Shown: positions 32,928 to 44,174 of the stretch, piece after piece
Position numbering within the stretch: position 1 is the first letter of the stretch
How the letters are laid out: every line of letters begins with the position of its first letter
From: Lunularia cruciata
Lineage: Eukaryota > Streptophyta > Marchantiopsida > Lunulariales > Lunulariaceae
Assembly (NCBI GenBank): GCA_948567375.1
Contig: OX419758.1
Coordinates: 16,373,001-16,437,000, forward strand
Direction: 5' to 3'
Length of the DNA stretch: 64,000 nt
Notes under the pieces: generated by a model
Seen by the model: only the letters and a program-made list of their open reading frames with translations
What the model was told of the DNA's origin: nothing
The model's database searches: none
Position numbers and translations under genes: made by a program

Positions 32928-35187
32928 CAAAGGCTGGGTAGCTTCAAACAATTGCAACTAAAAGTTGAGAATCTACAAAGACAAAGGTGTTCATGATTGA
33001 TCTGCTCTCTCAAGACAATCACCAGCAAATACAAATAGTGGAATTGGCCATTTCCCACTTGGATTTATTGGTAAAATTTTGAGTCATTCTTCAGCTAGGA
33101 ACTGTGTGACTTGCACTTTGTCCTATCACTTCTTCAATATCAAGTACCACTTGCATATGTAAGCCATTCCTTTCTCCAATGGTCTTAGTTTTGGATGCAA
33201 GTCATCTGACCAAATGCCAACAATCTTCCTCCAAATGCAAACCACCCTTCTTGAACTAAAATGGTCATCCTTGAATCAATTAGCGGCACATTCAAATCAG
33301 TGTACGGAGCTTGTCATGTGTCAAATTTGGAACAAAGTGCTTATGAGACAAACTCATTTGGTTGAGTTCCATTTGTTGGGTGAAGTGTTTCCAAGCCAAA
33401 TGCCATTTTCTAGGGAGGTCTTTTGGCCAAAGTCCTTCTCCCCCAAAGTGCACTTTGGTTCAAAGTCAATTGTTGGCATTCTTCCTACAAATCTTCCTCT
33501 TGCTCAAGTTCTATCATTTGGGTTGTTGGCTCAATAGGCACAACTCAAAATAATGCTATATTTACATGTTTTCTATCACAATTGTTAAAAAAAGCTAGCA
33601 CTTTCTCTCAAAAAAGATGAAATTAATATATATATATATATATAATTATCACAAAAGAGTGAGAACCACAAGATTGTTAGTACCTGCAAATTGGCAAAGG
33701 AAAAATCCATAGATTGCTGAGGTGTCTTTGGAGGAGGAAGCAAAAGACACAAAGAATGAAGAAGAGGATGCATAAGAAAAGCACCCCTTACCTTGCAGCA
33801 GTCAGCAACTGGGTCTAAGGAAGTTGACCATTACAAAGATGTGCAATCTGCCCCACTGGAAGAAGAGCAGATCCCACAAAAGAAAAAGAGGAGGATCAAG
33901 ACCTAGGCTGAAGGAAAGCACAAGACAGAAGGAGAGCCCAAAGGTCAAGCAAAAGATATAATAGATATTGAGGGTTAAGGGGAAGAACTTTTAAAGGCTG
34001 TATCAACAGCATCGCACCACTCTTCCAATTCTTAGACAGCAAAGCCTCGATTATAGTGGGATCTGACTTTGTTATCCATTTGGTGTGCCTATCTTAGAGC
34101 TGATGGAGAAGATCTTGTTGATATATCAAGACTCGCACCAACATATATAATTTAAAATAATATTTTTCCAAATTATTCAAAAATGACAACAATTTAGTAT
34201 GTTAGAATTTAGAAATGATCTAAAAATCCTAATCTCTCAACTCTAAAACTACAGAAACAAAAATTTATAATAAAAAATAATAAAATTATAATAGATATTA
34301 GATTATGTATAACTTAATAGAATAAAAACCTATAATTTATTAAACTAAGATACATATTTAATAATCTAATTCACATTATCTAACTTAATGACAAAGACAA
34401 AATCTTTTAATTTAAGTATTTATAGTTGAACTTTAAATCCCAGATCCTCAACTCTAAATCTAATTTAAAATATACTGCAAAGAATAGCCGAAAGGTTGAG
34501 ACACATTAAATTATTCATACATAATAAAATAAGAACTAAAGAAAAAAACCAAAGTCTGGAATGTATAAAGATACCCATTTTGGTCATAAAAGTCTTAGAT
34601 AAAATGTCAAATTATTTTGGTAATCGGTTTTTGGATATAATCTATATAGGACGGTGATTACTACACTTGAAGAACAAATTAACGAGACCATTTGAACACG
34701 TCAATTGATTAGCAAACAAGATCAAATAAATGTTTGGAAATAAATATCATAATCTAATTTATTAAAAGTTTTTTTTAATTATTTATGTAAAATAGCCATA
34801 TACATTTTATGTAATATATTTAAAAATTTTATAACTTTAAATGTAAATTAATTTAAATATATATAATTATAAAAAAATTTCATTTCATAAAATAATGTCA
34901 TATTTTTGAATTACTCCAATGGATTTTTCATCTCCATTAAGATTATTTAATAACAGAAAATTTATTTTACTTAAATATATAAGATTAGATATATTCTACT
35001 AAAAATTTATATATAAGAAAAACTTGTAATTAAATATTAATTTAAAATAATAATTACTATTTACAAGTAAATTCAAGGTTATCTTATTTATTATTAAAAA
35101 AATCACACTATTTATATATATATATATATGATAATCTAAAGGACAAAGGCAAATTCTTCACGAAAACTGTCGAGACAACCTGACACC
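32928..35187. other. Intergenic, AT-rich, no gene recognised
   Basis: It contains a short open frame (33,214-33,537) without a known domain, a TA microsatellite (about 33,627-33,645), and from 34,140 a very AT-rich stretch. A second TA run (35,117-35,131) lies about 60 bases before the ATG of the receptor gene and may hold its TATA box. Confidence 0.6.
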
Positions 35188-38100
35188 ATGGCGGAGAAGG
35201 TGAACTACAGTACCTCGATAAGTTCGAGAGATAGCAAAAGCAAGTTCACACGTTGTTGCGGGGGTACCTGTAGACTCGCGGGGTTTCCTCGCAAGACTCT
35301 GAGCCGAAGAAAATCTGGCCTCATGTGGAAAGTGAGGAGGAGCAGTTCTGTCTTGATCATAGGTAGCATACTGTATGCCACCGATCGTCCGAGGCATTTG
35401 TACCGAGCAGATATCCTAGTGCCGTTCTCGTCTGATGAGTTATTCTGTGTGAGTATCTTGAGCAATAATTGAGCAATTCTGATTGTATCGGTTATGTCAG
35501 TTGGAAAGAGAGAATCCCAAGGTTTCTCCAAGGTTACTGTTGTGAGCTGACTCCGTGATGCTCCAATAGAACTCAGCCTGATATCGGGAAACATGACGAC
35601 CAGAGGAGCTGCTAAGGTGGCAATTTTCTCTTCTGCATTTGACTCTGACAGAAATTAAGGGTCTTGGTCGCTAAATTATTCAGGATACTCTGCAATCAAG
35701 TTACGATTTGAGTCTACTCTTTTATGATGTCCTTGTCACATATCATCGGGATCAATTGACTGTTTTGAAATGATTTCTCATTCGATAAGTACATCTGGTT
35801 ATCGGTTAGCTGTAGCTCATTTCAGAAGCCTTGCTCTGGTTACCTATGTGAAGATTTGCCTCAATATGACAATCTGAGGGCCATTGTATAAGCTCGTCTG
35901 AGGAATTTGTATTCGTTCGGTTTTTAATTTGAGCGGATTTGGGAATCATCTAACCGTTTGGTATGATCTCCAGGTGAGCGACATGGTATACGAACTATAC
36001 AGTCCTGATAAGGAGAAAATAAAATTTGAAATTTTACTTTTCCATGGACTTCAATTTGACAGTCGACAATTTGACATCCACTTATCTACTTGGAAGTCGG
36101 GAGATTTGTCATCACAGGAAATTTGGCCTATGACCTGGCTTCCTGAGCGATTTCCATGGGCGAGAATTTTTGCGATAAGATATGATTCTTCTATCATAAC
36201 CACAGCAAATAGTGGCAGATTTGATCTTCATAATACGGCGGAAAGTCTGGCCCGAGATCTAGATCATGCAGAGGTGGGACGGTCGGATGCTTGCCCACTG
36301 GTATTTGTTGGTCACGGTGTTGGGGGACTTCTGATCAAGCAGTTATGTCTATATGTCGATCAGAGAAGTAGGTCAAGGTTACCGCAAGAAAGAGTGAAGA
36401 TGAACTGCTTGTTAAGGAACATCAAAGGTTTATTCTTCTATGGAACTCCACATCGGGGTATGCAAGAGCATGGTGGAATAACCATGAAAAATCCTAGTCC
36501 TTTGATGGAGTTCGTAAAAGTACTGGGCCCACACACCGCAAGATTAGACGAAAACCTGGAGGATTTACGACAGCGCTACGAATGGGTTGTTGGTGGAGTT
36601 GGAGAGACCAAGGAAACAAGCTTGGCATGGGGGAATCAGAGACCGTCATGGTTACAGTTCATCCCGACAAGAGCTTCCTCAGGGAGCTGTTCCCAGGTAA
36701 GAAGGCTTGATAACTACGTAAGTGCCCCCCTATCTTCATGGGAATCCTCGGATGGCCCTTAACCCCATTTTGATACCAAAAACTCAAATCTAACTTAAAT
36801 TCTTTACGAGCTGTTTATAATCTTGTTTTCAACCGAGAGCTCCATCTGTAGTTGCATCGAAGTGTATCAACAGCAGATCTTGACCAACAGCTAGTAATTA
36901 ACTTTCTCCACTTTCCTTTTAACTTGGCTGAGCTCCACGCGTCCAAATATTTCAATGACCAAGATCAGGTCAATATTTCTGTGGGAATTGACATGTTAAA
37001 AGTCCAAAACCCTGACATTTGTCGACGTGTATGTACAGGGCGATTTCTATGGTATCGTTGTGCCGGAAGCTTCCGCACGGTATGGTAGTCAATTCACCAT
37101 GGTGGATGCGGATCACTTCTCATTGTGCCAACCTGAAACCCGGAAATCCAACAGTTACTTACGTTTGGTTCACTTTATTGAGCAGGTATGTTTAAAATTC
37201 TTTGCTGCACATGTTCTAACCTATATCTTGTCTGTCAGAGTAGTTTCTCTTCAAGTTGGCTTGATATATTAGAATATTCCCAAGTTGTCTTCTCACATAT
37301 TACTTTCATCACATATCCCGACTAGTTTAATCAACCTATGTCTATCGTGCAATGTTTCAGGTTATTGCAATAGTGGAAGAACCACGAAAGAGGCCCCATT
37401 CTAAAATGTTTCAGGCTACTGCAATATTGGAAGAATCCCGAAAGAGGCCCCGTTCTAAAACGAGCCTCCGCACGTATGTTCCACTTCCAGACATAGAGGC
37501 AAGCATTCGCAAAGCATTGGAAGAGGAAGATGTAGTTTTGTTGTACGGCAATCCTGGAAGTGGAAAGTCCACTCTAGCCAGATACATAAGAGAATACTAC
37601 TCAAGTACTCCTTATGAATTGCAAGGCAGGAATAAAGGTGCAACTGGATCCAGCGGGGAAGATACTTTTTCCGAGCCCAGAAAGTTCGTCACTGTTTTCA
37701 TGGAATGTGGGCGCGGGGCGGATCTGACATCCAAGCGGTTGGAACTTTTTCAAGCCCTCAGTTCAAAAGCAAGTTCCTGGCAAAACTACAGTTCAGATCA
37801 AACCTCTCTCATCAAACAAGAAATACGATCTTCACTCAAAATGCAAGAAACTTTGATAATCTTGGATGACGTCTGGGAACAGCGTTTCATCAAAGCTTTC
37901 GTTGATGACCTTGCGTTTGATTTACACGATCAAGTGAAATTTCTCATCACCTCAAGGAGGTCCACCATCTGGAATTCTTCATTTTCGATAGAAATTCCAC
38001 CAGTCAGTTTGGAGAATGCAGAACATATCCTGGCTGCGCATGCAGGACTTGCAGACCACGAACTACCATCCCACTTGAAGGTTTGACCTACCATCTCTTT

Positions 38101-41100
38101 GCAACTCTCATGATCAATTACAATAGATGAATCGAGAAAACGGTTATCCAAGTTCTCATTCTCAATCGTGAATACTGTTGTACACTGAAGCCATTTCATG
38201 CAAAGTCACTATTATTCATCGTCTTTTCTTTTCAGCTAAGCCAGTTCGAAGCTGAACTTTATTGACTGCTCCACTTTTCTCATGATCACTCGATGAAGTT
38301 ATCTGGAACTTAACAGAAATGTGTGGCCGAACATGGAATAATATCATGCATTTAGTGAAGGAATATCCAGGTTGTCATATTGCATGACACAAGAGGAAAA
38401 TCTAATTTCGTCCTACAAAATCTGCAGAGTATTGCTTGCCGTTTGATAAAACGAACAGAGTGCAATCCATTGGCTCTGGCAATGGCGGGGTCGAGAATAA
38501 CCAAGAGCAAGAACACTATCTACACGGAGTGGGACGCGGTGGCAAGCAGCTACTCGACCACCATAGAGTGGAAAATGAAGGGGAAAGGCACAAGTCCCAA
38601 TTTCACACCAGTATTGGATTCTGCGTACGAAAGAAATATTGGGGAATCATTGCTGATGACATACCGTCACCTGTCAAAGAATTCTCGATATCTGCTGATC
38701 TTGATCGCAAACTGTGAAGGGAAGACCATCCCCCATCCAGTTGTGCGCAGGCTGTATACTAAAGTACACGAAGGAGAACATCCAATGTCATTCCACGATC
38801 ACCTCAACCAATTGAGAGAAGATGGAACAATGCTACAAGTGGACGTCAATTCGATCGCAGTCTTTGATCCGAAACTTGCTATCAGTACCGTGGGACCATT
38901 CGCGCACAGTTTGCATAAATCTGACGCTCTAGGGTTTCATGATTTACAACGGAAGTTTATCAATAACCACAATGAAACCAGAGAGGATCTCGTGGAGGTG
39001 ATGGATTCGTTACTGGGTACCTGTCGCGATGGAACATCCTCCGTACAAATCACACCGGATGAAAACCGCAGCGCCAGCAAGGAAGTCCTTGCACTTTGCA
39101 TCCTTTATTTAAGAAGGCAGTATGCACAGAGAGCCGTCGAATACCTGGAAATTCGTGATCCAGATTTCAGTCTTTTCAAGGAACTACGGGTTGCACTAGG
39201 ACCTCTTGTTACCCTGTTGTGTGAGCAACTCTCAGAGCACGAAAGCCGAAAGCACGAAAGCTCAGAGAGTGAGGAGGAGAGCAACCAACCGTCAAGGAGA
39301 GAGAATAAGGGCGAAGTGGACTTCGACAAATTGATTCGTTGTGCGACACAGGTACGGGATGAATACATCCTCAAGGATGTAGCAGCTCCAATTTGACGAG
39401 GAAGTGTAAACATGCGCCGATGTTATTTCACTTAGTAGATGCATGAGATCAAATATTCAAACCTTACTTATGGATATTAAAGGTATCTACCCTGAACTTC
39501 GAGGACTATTTTGGACATAGCTATTTCTTAAGTGGCTAAGTTAATCAAGATTACTGACATTTAAGTTAAATAGCTTTTCGTCCACATCCATGGGGAGATA
39601 CTAAGCCTATATATCTCTTACTCGCTCTTGTGGAAATTCCCCATGAACTCCGTGCAAAGAACAACGTTGCTATTAACCAAGTTACATAATGATGCAAATG
39701 AAGAACCTCGGACGGGTGAATATTTGATTTCATGAGGTTTAATTCTTCTTATCAGAGATCTTGTTTTAGTGAAAGGAGTAGACATCAGGCATATGCATAG
39801 AGTTGAAAGTTTGAGGCTTTTTACGAGGTAAGTTTGCAAATCTCAATTTGAGTTTTTGACTTTGACTAGAATTGAGTCACTGTAATCACCACAAATTGAT
39901 CCTGTCTAGTTTTGCTCCTATTGAGGAAAGTGAACGCCTTCCCACTTGCGCAGGTAATGATCACGATCGTTTGCAACGGTGAACTCCACGACGATAGTCT
40001 TGTAACTTTGCTGTCCTCTTTGACGTTTGGGCCAGCCATTGCCACCGTATTGGTGAACCTTCACTACACAAAATTGAAGTCAACACTGGAGCGTCAAATA
40101 CCCGGGACGATCCAGAGTATGATCAATTCGTGGCGGGGAGATATAAACCAACCACTGCAAATCAGGGCAGTTCACTTGTATTGTCTTTCTCGGCTGGCAT
40201 TTTACCCAGGTCCTGCACAAGAGATCCAAGCATTACCTGGTGCCATTGAGGCACTGGGGAATTCGTACTGGCTTGATCATGAGGATTGTTTGGTGCTCTT
40301 GGTACTCAAAATAGCCGCTTTGTGTCATTTGACTCGCGACAATGCACTTAACAAGAAAATAGGCGCAGTCCCTGGGGCCATCGCGGGACTGCTGTCATTA
40401 ACCCTGAAGGATAGCGGGGATATTGATTTAAAAGAGCTAGTACTGCTAATGTTGCATTGTTGGACAGGGAGAGATGAGTCAAAGCGAAAGCCGATTGTGG
40501 AGCACCCTGGCGCTGTTGAAGGACTGGTCAAGCTGTTAGATGGTGAGAAGAGCATCGAGTTTCTTGACAGTTTGGCAAATACACTAGCGAATGTGGCAAT
40601 CGAAAAAGAAGGAGCAAACAAAATAGGAGAAGTCCGTGGGGCCATCCCGAAGCTGTTGTCATTGATCGGGGATAGTGCTTTACAAGAGGATAGTGCTTTA
40701 CAAGAGGGTTTGATAAGAGCGTTGAACAATTTGACCTACAGACATGAGTCAAATCGACAGCAGATTGTGGAGCACCCTGGCGCTGTTGAAGTACTGGTGA
40801 AGCTCTTGGATTGGGAGAAGAGCTCCGAATTTCTTGTGCTTTTGGCAGGTACACTAAGGAATGTGGCAGTCGAAATAGAAGGACAGAAGAAAATAGGAGA
40901 AGTCCGTGGGGCCATCCTGAAACTGCTGTCATTGATCCAGAAAATTGGCGGGAATATTGCTTTGGAAGAGGGTTTGATGACAGCGGTCTGCAATATGACA
41001 TGCATCTATGAGTTAAATCGAAAGCAGATTGTGGAGCACCCTGGCGCTGTTGAAGGACTGGTCAAGCTCATGGATGGTGAGAAGAGCTCCGAATATCTTG

Positions 41101-44100
41101 CGAGTTTGGCAAATACACTAGGAAATGTGGCAATCGAAATAGAAGGAGCGAAGAAAATAGGAGAAGTCATTGGGGCCATCCCGAAACTGCTGTCATTCAT
41201 CCAAAGAGATAGCGGGGATATTGTTCCCCAAGAGGGTTTGATGAGAGCGTTGCACAATTTGACATGGGGGACTGAGTCAAATCGAAAGCAGGTTGTGGAG
41301 CACCCTGGCGCTGTTGAAGGACTGGTCAAGCACTTGGATGGTGAGAAGAGCTCCGTATTTCTTGCGAATTTGGTAGGTACACTCGCGAATGTGGCAATCG
41401 AAAAAGAAGGACAGAAGAAAATAGGAGAAGTCAGTGGGGCCATCCCGGAACTGCTGTCATTGATCCAGAAGGATAGCGGGGATAGTGCTTTACAAGAGGG
41501 TTTGATGAGAGCGTTGTGCAATTTGACAAACAAACATGAGTCAAATCGAAAGCAGGTTGTGGAGCACCCTGGCGCTGTTGAAGGACTGGTCAAGCTCATG
41601 GATGGTGAGAAGAGCTCCGAATTTCTTGCGAGTTTGGCAGATACACTAGGGAATGTGGCAGTCGAAATAAAAGGGGAGAAGAAAATAGAAGTCCGTGAGG
41701 CCATCCTGAAGCTGTTGTCATTGATCCAGAAGGATAGCGGGGATATTGCTTTACAAGAGGTTTTGATGAGAGCGTTGGACAATTTGACCAACTCACATGA
41801 GTCAAGTCGAAAGCAGATTGTGGAGCACCCTGGCGCTGTTGAAGGACTGGTGAACCTCTTGGATGGTGAGAAGAGCTCCAAATTTCTTGCAAGTTTGGGA
41901 AATACACTAGGGAATGTGGCAGTCGAAATAGAAGGAGCGAAGGAAATAGGAGAAGTCAGTGGGGCCATCCCGAAGCTGTTGTCATTGATCCAGAAGGATA
42001 GCGGGGATAGTGCTTTACAAGAGGGTTTGATGAGAGCGTTGTGCAATTTGACAAACAGACATGCGTCAAATCGAAAGCAGATTGTGGAGCACCCTGGCGC
42101 TGTTGAAGGACTGGTGAACCTCTTGGATGGTGAGAAGAGCTCCGAATTTCTTGCAAGTTTGGGAAATACACTAGGGAATGTGGCAGTCGAAATAGAAGGA
42201 GCGAAGGAAATAGGAGAAGTCAGTGGGGCCATCCCGAAGCTGTTGTCATTGATCCAGAAGGATAACGGGGATATTGCTTTACAAGAGGGTTTGATGAGAG
42301 CGTTGCACAGTTTGACATGGGGAACTGAGTCAAATCGAAAGCAGATTTTGGAGCACCCTGGCGCTGTTGAAGGATTGGTCAAACACTTGGATGGTGAGAA
42401 GAGCTCCGAATTTCTTGCGAGTTTGGTAGGTACACTAGGGAATGTGGCCGTCGAAATAGAAGGAAAGAAGGAAATAGGAGAAGTCAGTGGGACCATCGCG
42501 AAACTGCTGTCATTGATCCAGAAGGATAGCGGGGATAGTGCTTTACAAGAGGGTTTAATGAGATCGTTGTGCAATTTGACAAACAGACATGAGTCAAATC
42601 GAAAGCAGATTGTGGAGCACCCTGGCGCTGTTGAAGGACTGGTGAACCTCTTGGATGGTGAGAAGAGCTCCGAATTTCTTGCGAGTTTGGCAAATGCGCT
42701 AGGGAATGTGGCAGTCGAAATAGATGGAGCGAAGGAAATAGGAGAAGTCAGTGGGGCCATCCCGAAGCTGTTGTCGTTGATCCAGAAGGATAACGGGGAT
42801 ATTACTTTACAAGAGGCTTTGATGAGAGCGTTGCAGAGTTTGACATGGGGAACTGAGTCAAATCGAAAGCAGATTGTGGAGCACCCGGGCGCTGTTGAAG
42901 GACTTGTCAAACACTTGGATGGTGAGAAGAGCTGCAAATTTCTTGCGAGTTTGGCAAATACGCTAGGGAATGTGGCAGTCGAAATAGAAGGAGCGAAGAA
43001 AATAGGAGAAGTCATTGGGGCCATTCCGAAACTGGTGTCATTCATCCAAAAAGATAGCGGGGATATTGTTTCCCAAGAGGGTTTGATGAGAGCGTTGCAC
43101 AATTTGACATGCATTCATGAGTCAAATCGAAAGCAGATTGTGGAGCACCCTGGCGCTGTTGAGAAACTGGTCAAGCTCTTGGATGGTGAGAAGAGCTCCG
43201 AATTTCTTGCGAGTTTGGCAAATACACTAGGGAATGTGGCAGTCGAAATAGAAGGAGCGAAGAAAATAGGAGAAGTCATTGGGACCATCCCGAAACTACT
43301 TTTATTGATCCAGAAGGATAGCGGGGATATTACTTCCCAAGAGGGTTTGATGAAAGCGTTGTACAGTCTGACATGCGGACATAAGTCAAATCGAAAGCAG
43401 ATTGTGGAGCACCCTGGCGCTGTTGAAGGACTGGTGAAGCTCTTGAATGGTGAGAAGAGCTCCAAGTTCCTTGAATGTTTGGCAACTACTCTAGCGAGTT
43501 TGGCAATGGAAATCGAAGGAAAGAAGAAAATAGGAGAAGTTCGTGGGGCCATCCAGAAGCTGCTGTCGTTGATTCTCAAAGAGGATGGTAGCATAGAATT
43601 ACAAGAGGCACGGATGGAAACTTTACAACAATTAGCCATGTTGGAGGCTAATAGGATCCAGATCATGGAGGATACGAGCACTCTCGAGGGATTAGTGAAA
43701 CTTATGGATTTTTTTAAGGGTTTTGGGTACCTCGGGCAGCTTTGTCAGACAATATATTCCCTGGCTACTGAAACTGAAGGTGCGAGGAAAGTAGGGGATG
43801 TGTCTGGCGCTATTTCCAAGGTTCTAACATTCATTTTGCAAGATGATGGGAGCATCCCAAATGACGTCCAAGAGCTATTAGTGTTAGCCTTGCAACGTTT
43901 AATGGTGATCAAGGGTAACAGAAGGCAGATTCTAGAAAATCCTGGAGCTCTCGACGGATTGTTGCAACTCGTGGATGGTGGGAAGAGCTCGCGGTACCTT
44001 GAAGGGGTGGCATCCATATTGGCTGGGGTGGCAATTGACGCAGAAGGTACCGAGTACGCAGGAGTAGTTTCTAGAGCTATATCCAAGCTCGTAATCTCTG

Positions 44101-44174
44101 GCTTACAAGATTACGATAGTGGTGCTTTTGAAGCGAAGTTGGTAGAATCGTTGCTTAGTCGTTGCTTAATCTAG
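35188..44174 (+). CDS. Alpha/beta-hydrolase - NB-ARC - ARM-repeat receptor-like protein (NLR class)
   Basis: Six exons by my reading: 35188-35448, 35974-36696, 37039-37185, 37361-38080, 38428-39351, 39954-44174; 2,331 aa. All introns are GT-AG and phase 0. ATG 35,188 has a strong context (ACACCATGGCG). Domains: an unrecognised N-terminal part (1-87), a SERAC1-like hydrolase fold (about 88-377), NB-ARC (about 395-800) and ARM repeats (about 930-2331). NLRs sense pathogen effectors inside the cell; the nucleotide-binding domain is the switch and the repeat array the sensor. Hydrolase-type N-termini are known from bryophyte NLRs, normally with LRRs; here ARM repeats take that place. Odd points: the nucleophile serine is glycine, exon 1 has no homology I recognise, and the last ~25 residues of exon 2 are unlike the family, so that boundary may be misjudged. 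Confidence 0.85.
35974..37185 (+). other. Alpha/beta-hydrolase domain (exons 2-3), nucleophile lost
   Basis: The domain shows FHGLQFDSRQF near the start, the strand LVFVGH followed by GVGGLLIKQL (nucleophile elbow, 36,310-36,327), the FYGTPHRGM block, and DADHFSLCQPE in exon 3 with the likely catalytic His. The elbow reads G-H-G-V-G-G where SERAC1-type hydrolases have G-H-S-x-G-G; residue 202 is Gly (codon GGT at 36,316). Without serine it should not hydrolyse esters, so it may act as a scaffold or sensor fold (inference). Confidence 0.85.
37361..39351 (+). other. NB-ARC nucleotide-binding domain (exons 4-5)
   Basis: The P-loop GNPGSGKST is at residues 440-448 (37,547-37,573). Kinase-2 LIILDDVW has Asp 546/547. 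The RNBS-B-like KFLITSRRST follows. GLPL-type CNPLALAMAGS is at residue 629 on (exon 5), and an MHD-like F-H-D is at 787-789. All core ATP-binding motifs are intact. Exon 4 opens with an 18-residue tandem repeat that arises from a 54-bp duplication at the splice site. Confidence 0.9.
39954..44174 (+). other. ARM-repeat domain: about 14 double-ARM units
   Basis: One exon of 4,221 bp encodes 1,406 residues. From about 40,470 to 43,660 a unit of 88 residues (264 bp, two ARM repeats) recurs. Its landmark VEHPGAVEGLVKLLDGEKSS occurs twelve times, with starts 264 bp apart except three (270, 264 and 261 near 40,501, 40,771, 41,563-41,824). Two worn units follow to the C-terminus. The units are nearly identical at the DNA level, while the first and last parts have diverged. 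ARM arrays form a superhelix that binds peptides, so this is the probable ligand-binding part. Confidence 0.9.

Noticed and set aside
32712-33058. Open frames on the minus strand through 32,728-32,927
   Set aside because: They exist only because the N gap has no stop codons.
33214-33537. 107-codon frame with repeated FLP/PKS-like words
   Set aside because: No homology, no codon signal, and overlapping frames of similar length occur on the same strand; treated as repeat-derived.
35205-35594. 129-codon minus-strand frame opposite exon 1 of the receptor gene
   Set aside because: The plus strand has a good start context, a GTGAGT donor and phase agreement with exon 2; the minus frame has no recognisable content.
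41006-43114. A 702-codon open frame on the minus strand across the receptor gene
   Set aside because: It is the antisense shadow of the ARM repeats. Because the 264-bp unit is a multiple of three, one unit free of antisense stops keeps the whole array open. The sense protein has clear ARM structure and the antisense one has none.
40470-43660. Regular direct repeats that could suggest a CRISPR array or satellite
   Set aside because: The 264-bp period is fully coding with conserved ARM residues, lacks spacer/repeat alternation and lies in a plant gene.
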